A stretch of 64,000 nt of DNA from an uncultured Bacteroidales bacterium (GCA_944323775.1 CALUTT010000011.1:1-64000), one strand, 5' to 3'. Shown: positions 26,688 through 37,293, counted from the stretch's first letter. Notes: a model not told the origin generated them from the sequence alone. Numbers and translations are program-made.

Positions 26688-27368
26688 TCAGTCACCCTGC
26701 TCCTCATGTCCGAACATGAAGCCAAGATAGAGCCTGGGGCCGGTGACGAAATCCGTCTGGCGGCCGGAGAGATTGAGCAGATAATCGATTTTGGCTACTA
26801 TGTTCACCTTGTCGGTAAGCGCAATCTCCACGCCGGCAAACGGGGCAAGTGCCATGAATCCGTACTTTCTGTAGGATATGAATTCTTCTGCCACATAGTC
26901 ATCCCGGACCGGAGAGAGTATCGTCGTGCTGGTCTGGCTGCCGCCTCCTACCGTACCCCCAATGAAAAGCCGGCATCTGCCAGCGGTCCATGCACAGTCG
27001 GCAAGCAGGCCTCCCCAGCCGGTTCTCGCATGGCTGGAATACTCCCCGTACCTCAGAGTTGACACATAACCCTCGGTGCCGACTCTCAGGTGCCTGCCGA
27101 ACATGAACTTGATTGCGCCGCCTACTCCGAAAGGAGCGCCGCCTACCTCTACTGTACGGCTCTGTCCATGGATGGAACTGACCGTCAGGTCGTCACTTCC
27201 CACGAATCCGCTGTGGACCATCATCCCTCCGACAAACCCGCGGTAACGCATTCCGCCCCCTGCGGCACCGTCGGCATCCCTGTCCTCAGGACTCGCTCCG
27301 GATGCATTTGCAGCGGCCATGCACGCAAACAGGGCAGCCGCGGCCATAATAAGAATCTTCCTGTTCAT
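26688..27368 (-). CDS. Outer-membrane beta-barrel protein
   Basis: The 226 residues have a signal peptide (MNRKILIMAAAALFACMAAANA). About eight alternating hydrophobic strands follow (MRYRGFVGGMMVHSGFVG, FGVGGAIKFMFGRHLRVGTE, LFIGGTVGGGSQTSTTI, FMALAPFAGVEIALTDKVNI). The last strand, GPRLYLGFMFG, gives an aromatic near the end as in OmpA/OprF-like 8-strand barrels. No specific family is recognised. It is last in the minus-strand run. Confidence 0.75.
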   Translation of the reverse strand: MNRKILIMAAAALFACMAAANASGASPEDRDADGAAGGGMRYRGFVGGMMVHSGFVGSDDLTVSSIHGQSRTVEVGGAPFGVGGAIKFMFGRHLRVGTEGYVSTLRYGEYSSHARTGWGGLLADCAWTAGRCRLFIGGTVGGGSQTSTTILSPVRDDYVAEEFISYRKYGFMALAPFAGVEIALTDKVNIVAKIDYLLNLSGRQTDFVTGPRLYLGFMFGHEEQGD

Positions 27369-27399
27369 TCTGCAAATATATTACAGAATCACCGTTATT

Positions 27400-28212
27400 T
27401 CATAAAGACAGAGCCACGACTTCCCTCACGAAATAGACTCCGTCATATTCGGCGGCAAACCCGTCATCCCATTTCCCGTTGTATTCAAGCCTGAGTTTCG
27501 CAGATACAGCCTTCCCGTTTTTCACTCCCCCTGTCAGAGCATCGTACTTTCCTGCCAGAGTCCCGGTCTTGTCTACGATCCAGAAGTCCTCGCCGCTCCC
27601 GTCGGGTACAAAGGAACGCACCTCGTGCCCTATGCGCAGGGTTCCGCTCACAGTAATGAGCTCGTCCTCTCTGCGGCCATCCTTTTCCGAAAACACAACG
27701 CTGCACTCGTCATACAGCCCTGCATCCTGTCCAGTGTCCATGAAAACGGCCTTGCCAGGGACACTTTCGTGAAGTTCGAGACAGCCCCCGCCTAAGCAGT
27801 TTTCCACGTCAGGGCCGCTGCCGGAATCAGGGACCAGCACGAATCTGCGTACACCCTTTCTTCCCGAATCCAGCTCCGAGAAGCGGCAGGAGATCTGCGC
27901 CCCGGTCAGCCCGTCTGAGCTTTCCAGGACAGGAATCAGGCCGTCAATGCCATTTTCCGGCAAGTCATAGACCCTGATCAGAGTCTTCGGTGCAGCAGCA
28001 CCGTTTCTGACCATCACTATTCCGGGAATTGAAGGGTCGGCAAGCAGCCTGACATCATCGCCGGACTGTGCCCAGAGCCTGAGCCCCGCGCCATACAGTT
28101 CCTTCCATTCGAAGCCCTCATATGGTTCGCGCGAAGGCTTGTCCCCGCAAGGTCCAGCGCAGGAGCAAAGTACTATCAGAGATATGGACAGGATCTTTGT
28201 GATACAGTTCAT
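27400..28212 (-). CDS. SPII lipoprotein of unknown function
   Basis: The 270-residue protein has a signal peptide with lipobox SLIVLCSC followed by AGPCGDK. The mature part looks beta-rich, with a segment near the middle rich in Cys and Gly (CLGGGCLELHE) and a C-terminal half of short strands (SGTLRIGHEVRSFVPDG). No family is recognised. It lies 38 bases after glnA and 31 before the barrel gene, so all are likely cotranscribed. Confidence 0.65.
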   Translation of the reverse strand: MNCITKILSISLIVLCSCAGPCGDKPSREPYEGFEWKELYGAGLRLWAQSGDDVRLLADPSIPGIVMVRNGAAAPKTLIRVYDLPENGIDGLIPVLESSDGLTGAQISCRFSELDSGRKGVRRFVLVPDSGSGPDVENCLGGGCLELHESVPGKAVFMDTGQDAGLYDECSVVFSEKDGRREDELITVSGTLRIGHEVRSFVPDGSGEDFWIVDKTGTLAGKYDALTGGVKNGKAVSAKLRLEYNGKWDDGFAAEYDGVYFVREVVALSL

Positions 28213-28250
28213 GACTTTCTGAAATCAAAGTGTTGACATGCGGCGGGCAG

Positions 28251-29759
28251 CTACCCGCAGTAATAGTAACGCTCGACAAGTTCGGCTTCCAGGCCGGGAT
28301 TCTCTTTCAGGCGGTCCCGGAGATCAGCATCGCCGAAATCACGGAGCTTCCTTATTATACCGTCTATCATCACCGGCGAGAATATTCCGTCCTGTTCGTA
28401 TACAGACCTCTGCTTCTCGAGCATCGAGGCAGACTCCGAGCAGGAACCCGGAAGCTGGTCCAGCGCGCCTGCACGGGCCTCGCCAGATTTCTTGTGGATA
28501 TCGACGTCCACATATGTCCGCTGCGCTATAGCATCAGCGTCAGGCAGTTCCAGACCATGCATGCATGCGACGCAAAGCGACGAGAGCAGCTGGTAGATAT
28601 CTGCCGAGCAGTCGGCGGAACGGATTTCCACAGTCTGCTTCGATACCTGGCTTGCGGAAGTGACCGGATGGTCACTGCTGCCGTTCACCTCCGAGAACAT
28701 GTCGGCTCCAGCCGCCCATCCCAGAGGCACACGCACGAGCACCGACCGGTTCCTGTCGCCCCAGCAGACACTTGTAGGAGCCTCCTGATGAGGCACGAGC
28801 CGCAGGTAAGATACCGGATTGGCGTTACCGAAGGCGGTGATTGAAGGTGCAAGCACCATCATACCGGCTATGGCGCGCCGTGCGGTCACCGACAGCGCTC
28901 CGTCCCGGTCGACGAGCATGTTCCTGCCGTCTTTCATGATACGCATGTGCACATGAAGCCCGGACCCGGCCTTGCCGGCAGTGATCTTCGGGGCGAAGCT
29001 GACATCCAGCCCGTACTCGGCGGCAGTGTTGCGGATTATCCACTTGGCAAGCACCAGCTGGTCTGCAGCGTCACATACGTCAACGGGCAGGAACTCTATT
29101 TCATTCTGCTCGTACAGAGTCCCCGAAAGCCTGAAGTTCCCGACTTCGGAATGCCCGTACTTGATCTTTCCGCCTACTTTCATGATCCTGTACATGCAGT
29201 CGGTGCGGAATGCGTTGAACTTAGCGAACGGCGCCGACTCGTGGTATCCTTTCTGGTCAGAGGCAGGGAACCTCCTCAGCTTCTCGTCCTCAGGCGAGGA
29301 CACGTAGAACTCGAGTTCTCCCATCGCCTCGAAGTCCATTCCCGTCCTGCGGCGGAACGCATCGCGGGCCTTGAGCAGAGTGTACTCCGGAGAGCAGTCG
29401 AGCCTGCGTCCGTTCTTGTCGAGGAAAGCGCAGAGGAAGCACGCGGTCGGCCTTGACGAGAACGGGTCAAGGAACATTGTCCTGAGCCGGGGAATCACGT
29501 AAAGGTCGCTGTTTCCAGCCTCTATGAACGGGAACAGGCTTGACCCGTCGACTCTCTCCCCCGACGTCAGTACAGAAAGCAGGTAATCCCCGTCGCCAAC
29601 GGCAAAATTCAGCGTCTTCAGCCTGCCGTCAGCAGCGGGATACATGAAGTTGACCATCTCGATACCGTTCGAGACTATGAATTCCACGGCGGAGGCCAGA
29701 TCGGTCGCCAGAGGCGCTTTCCGCCCGAATTCCTGCAATGATGCGAGAATGTTGTCCAT
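28251..29759 (-). CDS. glnA: Glutamine synthetase, type I family
   Basis: The enzyme joins glutamate and ammonia using ATP in the cytoplasm. In 502 residues the N-terminal beta-grasp domain (about 25-120) precedes the catalytic barrel with metal and substrate motifs MGELEFYV, YEQNEIEFLP, GKAGSGLHVHM, NRSVLVRVP and VEIRSADCSAD. These match GSI motifs (ExE, NE, GxGxHxH, NR, ExR) with local changes, so catalysis is likely, although GS-like amide ligases look similar. It sits in a minus-strand run 39 bases downstream of a Sel1-repeat gene. No adenylylation motif is evident. Confidence 0.85.
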   Translation of the reverse strand: MDNILASLQEFGRKAPLATDLASAVEFIVSNGIEMVNFMYPAADGRLKTLNFAVGDGDYLLSVLTSGERVDGSSLFPFIEAGNSDLYVIPRLRTMFLDPFSSRPTACFLCAFLDKNGRRLDCSPEYTLLKARDAFRRRTGMDFEAMGELEFYVSSPEDEKLRRFPASDQKGYHESAPFAKFNAFRTDCMYRIMKVGGKIKYGHSEVGNFRLSGTLYEQNEIEFLPVDVCDAADQLVLAKWIIRNTAAEYGLDVSFAPKITAGKAGSGLHVHMRIMKDGRNMLVDRDGALSVTARRAIAGMMVLAPSITAFGNANPVSYLRLVPHQEAPTSVCWGDRNRSVLVRVPLGWAAGADMFSEVNGSSDHPVTSASQVSKQTVEIRSADCSADIYQLLSSLCVACMHGLELPDADAIAQRTYVDVDIHKKSGEARAGALDQLPGSCSESASMLEKQRSVYEQDGIFSPVMIDGIIRKLRDFGDADLRDRLKENPGLEAELVERYYYCG

Positions 29760-29798
29760 GTGATTTCGATGTATGGTTTCAGTGTCAGTGGTGTGAAT

Positions 29799-31196
29799 TC
29801 AGAGATCCAGTGTTCCGCGCCGGGCGCACATCTCAAGGAAATCCCTGTCTTTGTCGACATGTCCGTCAAGGACCATGCCGTACATTTTCGAATAGCAGGA
29901 GCCGTTTCCGAGCGCGGCTCCGCGGCAATACCATTTCCATGCCCCGGATATGTCAGTGACAGTGCCGTACTCCCCTTCAAGGCTTATGTCGCCAAGCATT
30001 TCGGCAGCCTCGGACGACCCCCACGAATATGCGGTCTCAAGGTTAGCCTGAAGCTGGCAGGCAGCCACATACTGAGCGTAGGCAGAGCGTGTCTCTATAT
30101 CCTCGACGGCCGAGACGGCAAGCAGGTACTTGCTGAAATAGTCCCGGTGCCGCACTCCCTCCTCAAGGGCCCTCACGTATGCGGTTCGGTCAATTACCTT
30201 GAAATTGTCATCATGGGTGCCCACCACAGCCAGATCGCTCCACGCGATGCGCATCCCAAGTTCCGCCGCCCTGCGGTATGCTCCGGCCGAAGCAGCCATG
30301 CCGCCGGTCTTCTGCAGGGCACAGGCCTTCAGGTACGGCCACCACGGATTCATGGGCTCGGACTCTTCCAGTCTGGAGACTTCCTCAGCAACCACGGCCG
30401 GATTGGCCTCCGTTCCGGCCCGACCGTATATCCTGTCGGCCAGAGAGACCTTGACTGCGAACCCGCACCCTGCTTCAAGCGCTTCTGCGAGCAGGGCTCT
30501 CGCCCTCGGCAGGTCGGCGTCTCCGTCTTTCCCGCGGCGGCTCATCAGGGCGAGGAATACCCTTGCTTCCTCAAGTCCGGCGCCGCATGCCCGGCTGAAG
30601 CAGTCCAGCGCCACGTCCCAGGAATCTTCGCAGGGACGGGTATAGAACTCGCGGCATCCCTTGAGCAGCAGGGCATACCTGTCGCCTTCCAAGGCAAGCC
30701 TCCCGATCTCCGAAAGTGCTGCACCGTCGACCAGGAAATGGTTGGCATACTCGGTAAAGGCCCATATCAGACACCGGGCCGCATCGGGATCAGTCCCGGC
30801 CACCGGAAGAGCGTTCAGAACAAGAGCATTATAGGATCCGTCGACAAACATCCGACCGAAGTCAGGGTGCTCCACCCGCGCAGGAGCCTCAAGCGAAATT
30901 CTCATCGACACGGATTCTTTCACATGGATGTTCTCCGGACACCGGGCTTCGAAAAGCTCAGCCTGGCCGCCTCCGTAGCGCAGCTCCATAGTCCTTCCGC
31001 CTTCCGAGAGCCGCAGCAGTTCCCCGTCATAATACTCGATGCGGTAACGCCCGCCGTCGAAGCCTTCCAGAACAGGAAGGGTGCCGCCATGCACTATGCG
31101 GGAGGCATCCACAGGGAAACTCCGCTCCAAAACCTGCTCGACGCTGCCACGGTCGTTGAAAACGCGGTACATGCTTATCAGACACTCGTTAGCCAT
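29799..31196 (-). CDS. Sel1-like repeat protein with N-terminal beta region
   Basis: The 465-residue protein has no signal peptide. Residues 1-110 are beta-rich (RYRIEYYDGELLRLSEGGRTM). From about 120 to the end it is helical, with Sel1/TPR-like units such as DVALDCFSRACGAGLEEARVFLALMSRRG and SSEAAEMLGDISLEGEYGT, then WKWYCRGAALGNGSCYSKM. Sel1 proteins are scaffolds for protein complexes. It is clearly paralogous to the 51949-53229 protein from residue ~115 on, sharing NPWWPY and WYCRGAAL motifs. It lies between a ThiE-like gene and glnA; no role is known. Confidence 0.75.
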   Translation of the reverse strand: MANECLISMYRVFNDRGSVEQVLERSFPVDASRIVHGGTLPVLEGFDGGRYRIEYYDGELLRLSEGGRTMELRYGGGQAELFEARCPENIHVKESVSMRISLEAPARVEHPDFGRMFVDGSYNALVLNALPVAGTDPDAARCLIWAFTEYANHFLVDGAALSEIGRLALEGDRYALLLKGCREFYTRPCEDSWDVALDCFSRACGAGLEEARVFLALMSRRGKDGDADLPRARALLAEALEAGCGFAVKVSLADRIYGRAGTEANPAVVAEEVSRLEESEPMNPWWPYLKACALQKTGGMAASAGAYRRAAELGMRIAWSDLAVVGTHDDNFKVIDRTAYVRALEEGVRHRDYFSKYLLAVSAVEDIETRSAYAQYVAACQLQANLETAYSWGSSEAAEMLGDISLEGEYGTVTDISGAWKWYCRGAALGNGSCYSKMYGMVLDGHVDKDRDFLEMCARRGTLDL

Positions 31197-31217
31197 ATCA
31201 TGATCAGTTTATGCAGT

Positions 31218-31817
31218 TTAATCCGCGAATGCCTCACGCATCGCCTCGAGCTCCTTGATCTGCCTGTCCTCCGGAAGGCTGCACAGAGCGCCTACGCACC
31301 CGAGCATTGCAGCGCCCCCGAATCCGAGGCCGCGCAGCAGTCCAAGTTTGTCCGGGGTCACCCCTCCCAGGGCGACGACCCTGGAGTCGATAGTCCCGTC
31401 CTCCGAAGCCCGGAGCAGCTCCTCGTCGCTGAAAGCAGCATGGTAGCCGCTTTTGGAGACACTGTCGAAAACCGGGCTCAGGAACACGTAGTCACAGCTG
31501 TCCTTGAATTTCCTGACCTCCTCAAGGGTATGACATGACCTGCTTATCTGCCCGGAATACCCTTCCGGCACAGTTCCGCACCGTGAATTAAGGTGTATTC
31601 CGCGCAGGCCGTACACGGAGGACAGCTCAAAATGCCCGTGGATCACGATACGCTCACGCACCCAGTCAGGCAGCCGGTCCAGCAGGGCCGCATACTCGGA
31701 CAACGAGACACCAATCTTGCGCAGATGCACAAGATCGACCCCGTGGCCGAGCATGACCTCCAGGAAGCGGGCCTCGCCCGGAACAGGACCGGGAGCGGTA
31801 ATCGCAATCCAGAGCAT
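31218..31817 (-). CDS. ThiE/TenI-like thiamine phosphate synthase family protein
   Basis: The 199 residues form a TIM barrel related to thiamine phosphate synthase: IHLNSRCGTV matches the GVHLGQxD region, YVFLSPVFDSVSKSGY the GxGP/FxT/KxT phosphate-binding region, and VVALGGV the AIGGI strand. Some catalytic positions are altered (HLNS for HLGQ), so it could be a TenI-type aminopyrimidine aminohydrolase/isomerase or a degenerate ThiE. A complete ThiE domain already exists in the thiDE fusion at 34395-35921. It is 11 bases downstream of the Thi4 gene. Confidence 0.75.
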   Translation of the reverse strand: MLWIAITAPGPVPGEARFLEVMLGHGVDLVHLRKIGVSLSEYAALLDRLPDWVRERIVIHGHFELSSVYGLRGIHLNSRCGTVPEGYSGQISRSCHTLEEVRKFKDSCDYVFLSPVFDSVSKSGYHAAFSDEELLRASEDGTIDSRVVALGGVTPDKLGLLRGLGFGGAAMLGCVGALCSLPEDRQIKELEAMREAFAD

Positions 31818-31828
31818 ACGCAGGAACC

Positions 31829-32602
31829 TTATCTCTTGAGTTTTCCGATAATCAGGTCAGCGACCTTCTTGCCGGACATCAGCATTCCTCCGAAAATGGG
31901 CCCCATGCGAGGGGTGCCGCTCACGGCCGAGGCGGCCATGCCGCAGACATAAAGTCCCGGATATATCTCCTTGGTCCCATTCACTACTTCCTGCTCTCCT
32001 GCAATGACGTCCAGAGAGCGCTCTCCGATCACGTCACCAGTGTCGGTCGCAAGCCTGATGCCGTTCTTGCGGGCCACGGTCCGGCACATCTCGCTGTCGT
32101 GCCCGGTACCGTCGACAACGCACTTCGCCATTATGTTGAGAGGGTCCACGTGCATCCCCTCGCGCAGCACCGGAGTCCAGTTCACTACAACCCCGCTGAC
32201 TACGTTGTCCTTGAACACCACGTCCTCGACCGAATAGCAGTTGAATATCGTGGCGCCCTCATGGACGGCCCTGTACAGCAGCGCCGAGGTGCTCTCGACA
32301 GAATCCATCGCGTACAGCCCCTCCCCGAGAGGGCGGAAGTTGATCCCGAACTCCTTGACTATGTCCAGTGCGGCTTCCTGGACGACAATCTGGTTGAACA
32401 TCATCGCGCCGCCCCACATTCCTCCGCCCGGAGAGAGCTTGCGGTCAAACTGTGCCACCCTGAGCCCGGCCTTCGCAAGATAATATGAAGCGACTATGCC
32501 TGACGGACCTCCTCCGACTATCGCGACATCGAGGTCCAGATTCTTCTCCAACTTCTCGAAATAGGTACTTATTATACCCTGAGACACATTCTTTTCTATC
32601 AT
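31829..32602 (-). CDS. thi4: Thi4-type thiazole synthase
   Basis: The ATG at 32602 gives 257 residues. The NAD-binding motif VAIVGGGPSGIVASYYLAKAG (about 24-44) and the family signatures GGGMWGGAMMFN, GTGHDSEM and SGTPRMGPIFGGMLMSGKK identify the Thi4/Thi1 family, which builds the thiamine thiazole from NAD and glycine. Eukaryotic enzymes sacrifice an active-site Cys as the sulfur source, while most prokaryotic ones use sulfide with iron. The second mode is likely in an anaerobe but is not proved here. It stands where thiG, thiH, thiS and thiF are found in most thiC operons; none of those genes is in the window. Confidence 0.9.
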   Translation of the reverse strand: MIEKNVSQGIISTYFEKLEKNLDLDVAIVGGGPSGIVASYYLAKAGLRVAQFDRKLSPGGGMWGGAMMFNQIVVQEAALDIVKEFGINFRPLGEGLYAMDSVESTSALLYRAVHEGATIFNCYSVEDVVFKDNVVSGVVVNWTPVLREGMHVDPLNIMAKCVVDGTGHDSEMCRTVARKNGIRLATDTGDVIGERSLDVIAGEQEVVNGTKEIYPGLYVCGMAASAVSGTPRMGPIFGGMLMSGKKVADLIIGKLKR

Positions 32603-32640
32603 GATGAATGACAATTTGTTTATTATGGTGTATATGTATT

Positions 32641-34374
<1,734 letters not shown>

Positions 34375-34394
34375 TCATTCATTTCAGTTTCATG

Positions 34395-35921
34395 TCAGGC
34401 CGTAATTCCCGCCGCTCGCAGGACCCGGCGCATCTCGCCTGCCGGATCGGCGGAGCGCAGTATGCTTCCGCTCAGGGCGATTCCTTGGACGCCGTCGCGC
34501 AACAGGCCGGGGATGTCGTCAGTGCATATCCCGCCTATCGCGACGAGAGGCAGCATGATTCCGCCGCGCCTCATACGCGAGAGTATGTCTGCATAGCCTT
34601 CATGTCCGAGCACCGGAGCAAGGTTCCGCTTCGTGGTCGTATAGCGGAAAGGCCCGCAGCCGATGTAATCCGCGCCTGCCGCCGAAAGCCTCTCGACGTC
34701 GTCAAAGGTATTGGCCGTACCGCCTATCACAAACCCTTCTCCGGCGATGCGGCGTGCCTCTCCGACGGGCATGTCGGTCTTGCCGAGGTGAACCCCGTCG
34801 GCACCTGTCCTGAGAGCTACCTCAAGGTTGTCGTCAATTATCAGGACGGCATCCCGCTTCCTGCATTCCGGAAGTATGCGCCTCGCCTCGGCCTCGAGTT
34901 CGGACGGAGCCGCATCCTTCATGCGGAGCTGTATCCACTTGCATCCGCCCTCAAGGGCGAGCATGGCCGAATCGAAATACGAGTACCTGTCGTTGAAATG
35001 GGTTATGAACTGCACTCTCGACTTGGCGAGCATGCTGTCGGAAAGCACCGTCGCGAGACGGTCCGGACGAATCCCCCCGCCGAAGAAATGGTCCACAGGA
35101 CCGTGTCCGTGGCCTGCCGCGATTCCGGCTCCGGCCCTGAGGGCCTCTGTCAGATATTTCTTTGCACGGCGCACCGCCTCCTCGAGTCCGAATCCGCGCG
35201 CAAGGAACGCTGCGATCGCCGAAGACAGAGTGCATCCTGTGCCATGGGTGTTCATTGTATCCACCGCCGTTTCGGACAGCTCGATACGGGTCGTCGAGGG
35301 ACTTGTGAGATACAGATAATCAGTCTTCACAGGTCCGTCCGCATGGCCGCCCTTTACCAGCAGCGCCTTCACGCCGAGGGCCATTATCCGCGACGCCGCG
35401 GCATCGATGCCGGAAGAGTCGAAATCCTCGAGGCGTATTTCTCCTGAGCCTGAGCCGCATTCTGACGCGAGAGTGAATGCTTCAGGGAGGTTGGGAGTCA
35501 CGATGTCCGCCAGAGGCAGAAGACGCTCCTTCATCGTCATGAAGGCATCGCCGTGCATCAGCGTACAGCCGCTCGTGGAAACCATTACGGGATCGACTAC
35601 TATGTGTCCGGGACGGTAAGTCTCCAGGGCCCTCACGACCGCATCGAGAGTCGCCCCGTCATTGACCATGCCGACCTTGACGGCATCAGGACGGATGTCC
35701 TCCATGACTGCCGCTATCTGATCGTATACCGTCCGTGCGGGCAGGGCATGCACATCCCTCACGCCGACTGTATTCTGGACAGTTACGGCCGTGACTGCCA
35801 CGGTGCCGTACACGCCGAGTGCCGAAAAAGTCTTGAGGTCAGCCTGCAGGCCGGCCCCTCCCGAAGGATCGGACCCGGCGATCGCAAGCGCCGACACATA
35901 TCTCTTGTTTCCTGCAACCAT
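34395..35921 (-). CDS. thiDE: ThiD-ThiE fusion: HMP(-P) kinase and thiamine phosphate synthase
   Basis: The 508-residue bifunctional protein has ThiD at about 8-270 ([49 protein letters not shown] with the anion hole) and ThiE at about 300-505 ([36 protein letters not shown]). It phosphorylates hydroxymethylpyrimidine and couples it to the thiazole. It is the first gene after the TPP riboswitch, so thiamine pyrophosphate controls its expression. Confidence 0.95.
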   Translation of the reverse strand: MVAGNKRYVSALAIAGSDPSGGAGLQADLKTFSALGVYGTVAVTAVTVQNTVGVRDVHALPARTVYDQIAAVMEDIRPDAVKVGMVNDGATLDAVVRALETYRPGHIVVDPVMVSTSGCTLMHGDAFMTMKERLLPLADIVTPNLPEAFTLASECGSGSGEIRLEDFDSSGIDAAASRIMALGVKALLVKGGHADGPVKTDYLYLTSPSTTRIELSETAVDTMNTHGTGCTLSSAIAAFLARGFGLEEAVRRAKKYLTEALRAGAGIAAGHGHGPVDHFFGGGIRPDRLATVLSDSMLAKSRVQFITHFNDRYSYFDSAMLALEGGCKWIQLRMKDAAPSELEAEARRILPECRKRDAVLIIDDNLEVALRTGADGVHLGKTDMPVGEARRIAGEGFVIGGTANTFDDVERLSAAGADYIGCGPFRYTTTKRNLAPVLGHEGYADILSRMRRGGIMLPLVAIGGICTDDIPGLLRDGVQGIALSGSILRSADPAGEMRRVLRAAGITA

Positions 35922-35994
35922 GCTGGATAATTAATCTGATGTGGACGGGAGCCGCATGCCGGCTGCGCATGCACGAAGAAACAGAGCCACTAAA

Positions 35995-36076
35995 AATCCC
36001 AGCGTCGGCATTGTCCGTACTGGTGCAATGTGTATCTTCTCAGCCATCGGCAGGCGCAAGCCGCCCGGCACCACCT
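35995..36076 (-). ncRNA. TPP riboswitch (THI box)
   Basis: Read on the minus strand the element holds GGTGCCGGG (P1/P2 side), the pyrimidine-sensing loop TGGCTGAGA (plus 36039-36049) and the diphosphate-sensing arm CGGACAATGCCGACGCTGGGA (plus 35998-36018), the order and spacing of the TPP aptamer. It begins about four bases after the expected transcript start and ends 73 bases before thiDE. A GCATGC stem between aptamer and gene may be part of the expression platform. Confidence 0.92.
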
Positions 36077-36087
36077 TTTTAGTTTCG

Positions 36088-36095
36088 CAAATATA
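36088..36095 (-). promoter_or_regulatory. -7 element of the thiamine operon
   Basis: TATATTTG on the minus strand. The predicted transcript start is at about 36081, immediately before the riboswitch. Confidence 0.6.
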
Positions 36096-36102
36096 ATGAT
36101 TT

Positions 36103-36132
36103 TTTGCAGATAATTTTAAAATGCTATATTTG
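36103..36132 (+). promoter_or_regulatory. Promoter of the lysO-type pair
   Basis: TTTG at 36103-36106 and TATATTTG at 36125-36132, 18 bases apart. The transcript would start near 36139 and carry a leader of about 195 bases. Confidence 0.6.
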
Positions 36133-36154
36133 CAGCCGGAATTGACAGCAGCCC

Positions 36155-36250
36155 ATGTTCTCAGGCATCGTCACATACTGGAACCGTTCGGTGGAACACT
36201 GCATAAGCGTGCAGTGGTTCAGCGGTTTTGTCCACCGCAGTCAGCAATAG
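36155..36250 (+). CDS. Possible 31-codon leader ORF
   Basis: An ATG at 36155 opens a 31-codon frame ending TAG at 36248-36250, fully inside the lysO-type leader. It begins MFSGIV, which recalls the first residues of riboflavin synthase, but the rest (TYWNRSVEHCISVQWFSGFV) does not. It is not lysine-rich. It may be a leader peptide, a relic, or chance. The same bases can fold as RNA. Confidence 0.25.
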   Translation: MFSGIVTYWNRSVEHCISVQWFSGFVHRSQQ

Positions 36251-36297
36251 CAATCCCTACATTATCAATTTCATGCGTACACATCCCGGGAGGGATG
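36189..36297 (+). promoter_or_regulatory. Structured 5' leader of the lysO-type pair
   Basis: CGGTGG (36189-36194) pairs with CCACCG (36232-36237). Inside it AACACTGCA (36195-36203) pairs with TGCAGT-g-GTT (36210-36219), leaving one bulged G and a six-base loop. Further on CATCCC (36282-36287) pairs with GGGATG (36292-36297) just before the gene. No lysine or other riboswitch consensus that I know fits. It may be an uncharacterised cis-regulatory RNA; this is inference. Confidence 0.4.
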
Positions 36298-36335
36298 CGG
36301 CCGCGGTTCCGTACAACATAACCCACAGAATTATC

Positions 36336-36620
36336 ATGTTCACGATATTGCTGATCCTGTCCGCAAGCATGGGACTGGGTATCATCATGCGCAGGATGCG
36401 CATCATCAAGAGTTTCAGCGAGGCCGCACAGTATACGGTCTATGCCATGCTCCTTGTCTTCGGGCTGTCGATAGGCTCGAATCCTGACGTCATGTCAAGG
36501 CTCGGGGAGTTCGGGCTGCAGGCGACGGTTCTCGCCTTCGCGGGAGTCGCCGGAAGCATGCTGGCTGCCTGGCTTCTGTACAAGTTCACCTCAAAGAAGA
36601 AAACCGACACAAGACCATGA
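36336..36620 (+). CDS. LysO-family exporter, N-terminal subunit
   Basis: The ATG at 36336 gives 94 residues with three membrane helices (about 1-15, 36-52, 61-84). It corresponds to the N-terminal part of E. coli LysO (YbjE), which is one polypeptide of about 300 residues; here that part is a separate gene. Its stop overlaps the start of the second part (ATGA at 36617), so the pair should be made together and act as one inner-membrane lysine/amino-acid exporter. The in-frame ATG at 36228 lies in the structured leader and is less likely. Confidence 0.75.
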   Translation: MFTILLILSASMGLGIIMRRMRIIKSFSEAAQYTVYAMLLVFGLSIGSNPDVMSRLGEFGLQATVLAFAGVAGSMLAAWLLYKFTSKKKTDTRP

Positions 36621-37243
36621 AGAATTCAATCATCGCCATAGGCGTTTTCGCCGCCGGCATACTTGCAGGAGCGGCCGGTGCAGTACCCACAGGCTGGGAC
36701 AGCGGAATCCTGCCCCGTATCATACTCTACGTACTTGTCGTCCAGGTCGGACTCGGGCTCGGATCCGGCGGAGGGCTCGCTGCCCTCAGAAGCGGGCTCA
36801 GCCTCAGGAGCCTGCTGCTGCCAGTATGCACCATAGCCGGAACCGTAGTGTTCTCGGCTCTCGCAAGCCTGCTCTTCTCCCTGTGGAGCATGACTGACTG
36901 CATGGCCGTCGGCTGCGGCTTCGGGTACTACTCGCTCTCGTCAGTCATAATAACCGGGATGAAGCAGGCCGCGGCAGGGGCCGAGGGGGCTGCCGCCCTG
37001 GGGACGCTGGCCCTGATGACCAACATTGTAAGGGAAATGACGGCCATCGCGGGAGCTCCCCTGCTGGTGAAGATTTCGGGTAAGTCGGCGCCGGTTGTCG
37101 CCGCCGGGGTCACATCCATGGACTCGGCACTACCCTCGATCAGCAGATATTCAGGATCTGACACGGTCCCCGCAGCGCTCGTTCACGGAATAGTGCTGGA
37201 AATCGCCACACCGATACTGGTCACCTTCTTCTGCTCGTTCTGA
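36617..37243 (+). CDS. lysO: LysO-family exporter, C-terminal subunit
   Basis: The 208 residues have about six membrane helices and the LysO signatures: GFGYYSLSSVIITG, LGTLALMTNIVREMTAI, and GVTSMDSALPSISRYSG with the acidic residue in the core. In E. coli LysO exports lysine and its toxic analogue thialysine. The gene is translationally coupled to the 94-residue N-terminal part. The lysine substrate is inferred from the family. Confidence 0.82.
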   Translation: MKNSIIAIGVFAAGILAGAAGAVPTGWDSGILPRIILYVLVVQVGLGLGSGGGLAALRSGLSLRSLLLPVCTIAGTVVFSALASLLFSLWSMTDCMAVGCGFGYYSLSSVIITGMKQAAAGAEGAAALGTLALMTNIVREMTAIAGAPLLVKISGKSAPVVAAGVTSMDSALPSISRYSGSDTVPAALVHGIVLEIATPILVTFFCSF

Positions 37244-37261
37244 GGACGGATACCGCCACAG

Positions 37262-37293
37262 TTTGCTTTTGTGTCTTTTTTTGCATACCTTAC
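37262..37293 (+). promoter_or_regulatory. Promoter of the FISUMP lipoprotein-GH3 pair
   Basis: TTTG at 37262-37265, 20 bases, then TACCTTAC at 37286-37293. The -33 is perfect and the -7 keeps TAnnTT. The start codon is 45 bases on. Confidence 0.45.

Noticed and set aside
29760..31538. 592-codon open frame on the plus strand
   Set aside because: It is antisense to the Sel1-repeat gene. Its translation has no recognisable domain or signal, while the minus strand gives a coherent repeat protein.
36155..36250. Riboflavin synthase gene
   Set aside because: Only MFSGIV resembles the start of that enzyme; the frame stops after 31 codons and the rest does not match.
36125..36300. FMN or lysine riboswitch before lysO
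   Set aside because: Neither the FMN consensus stems nor the lysine L-box motifs can be found; only generic stems are present.
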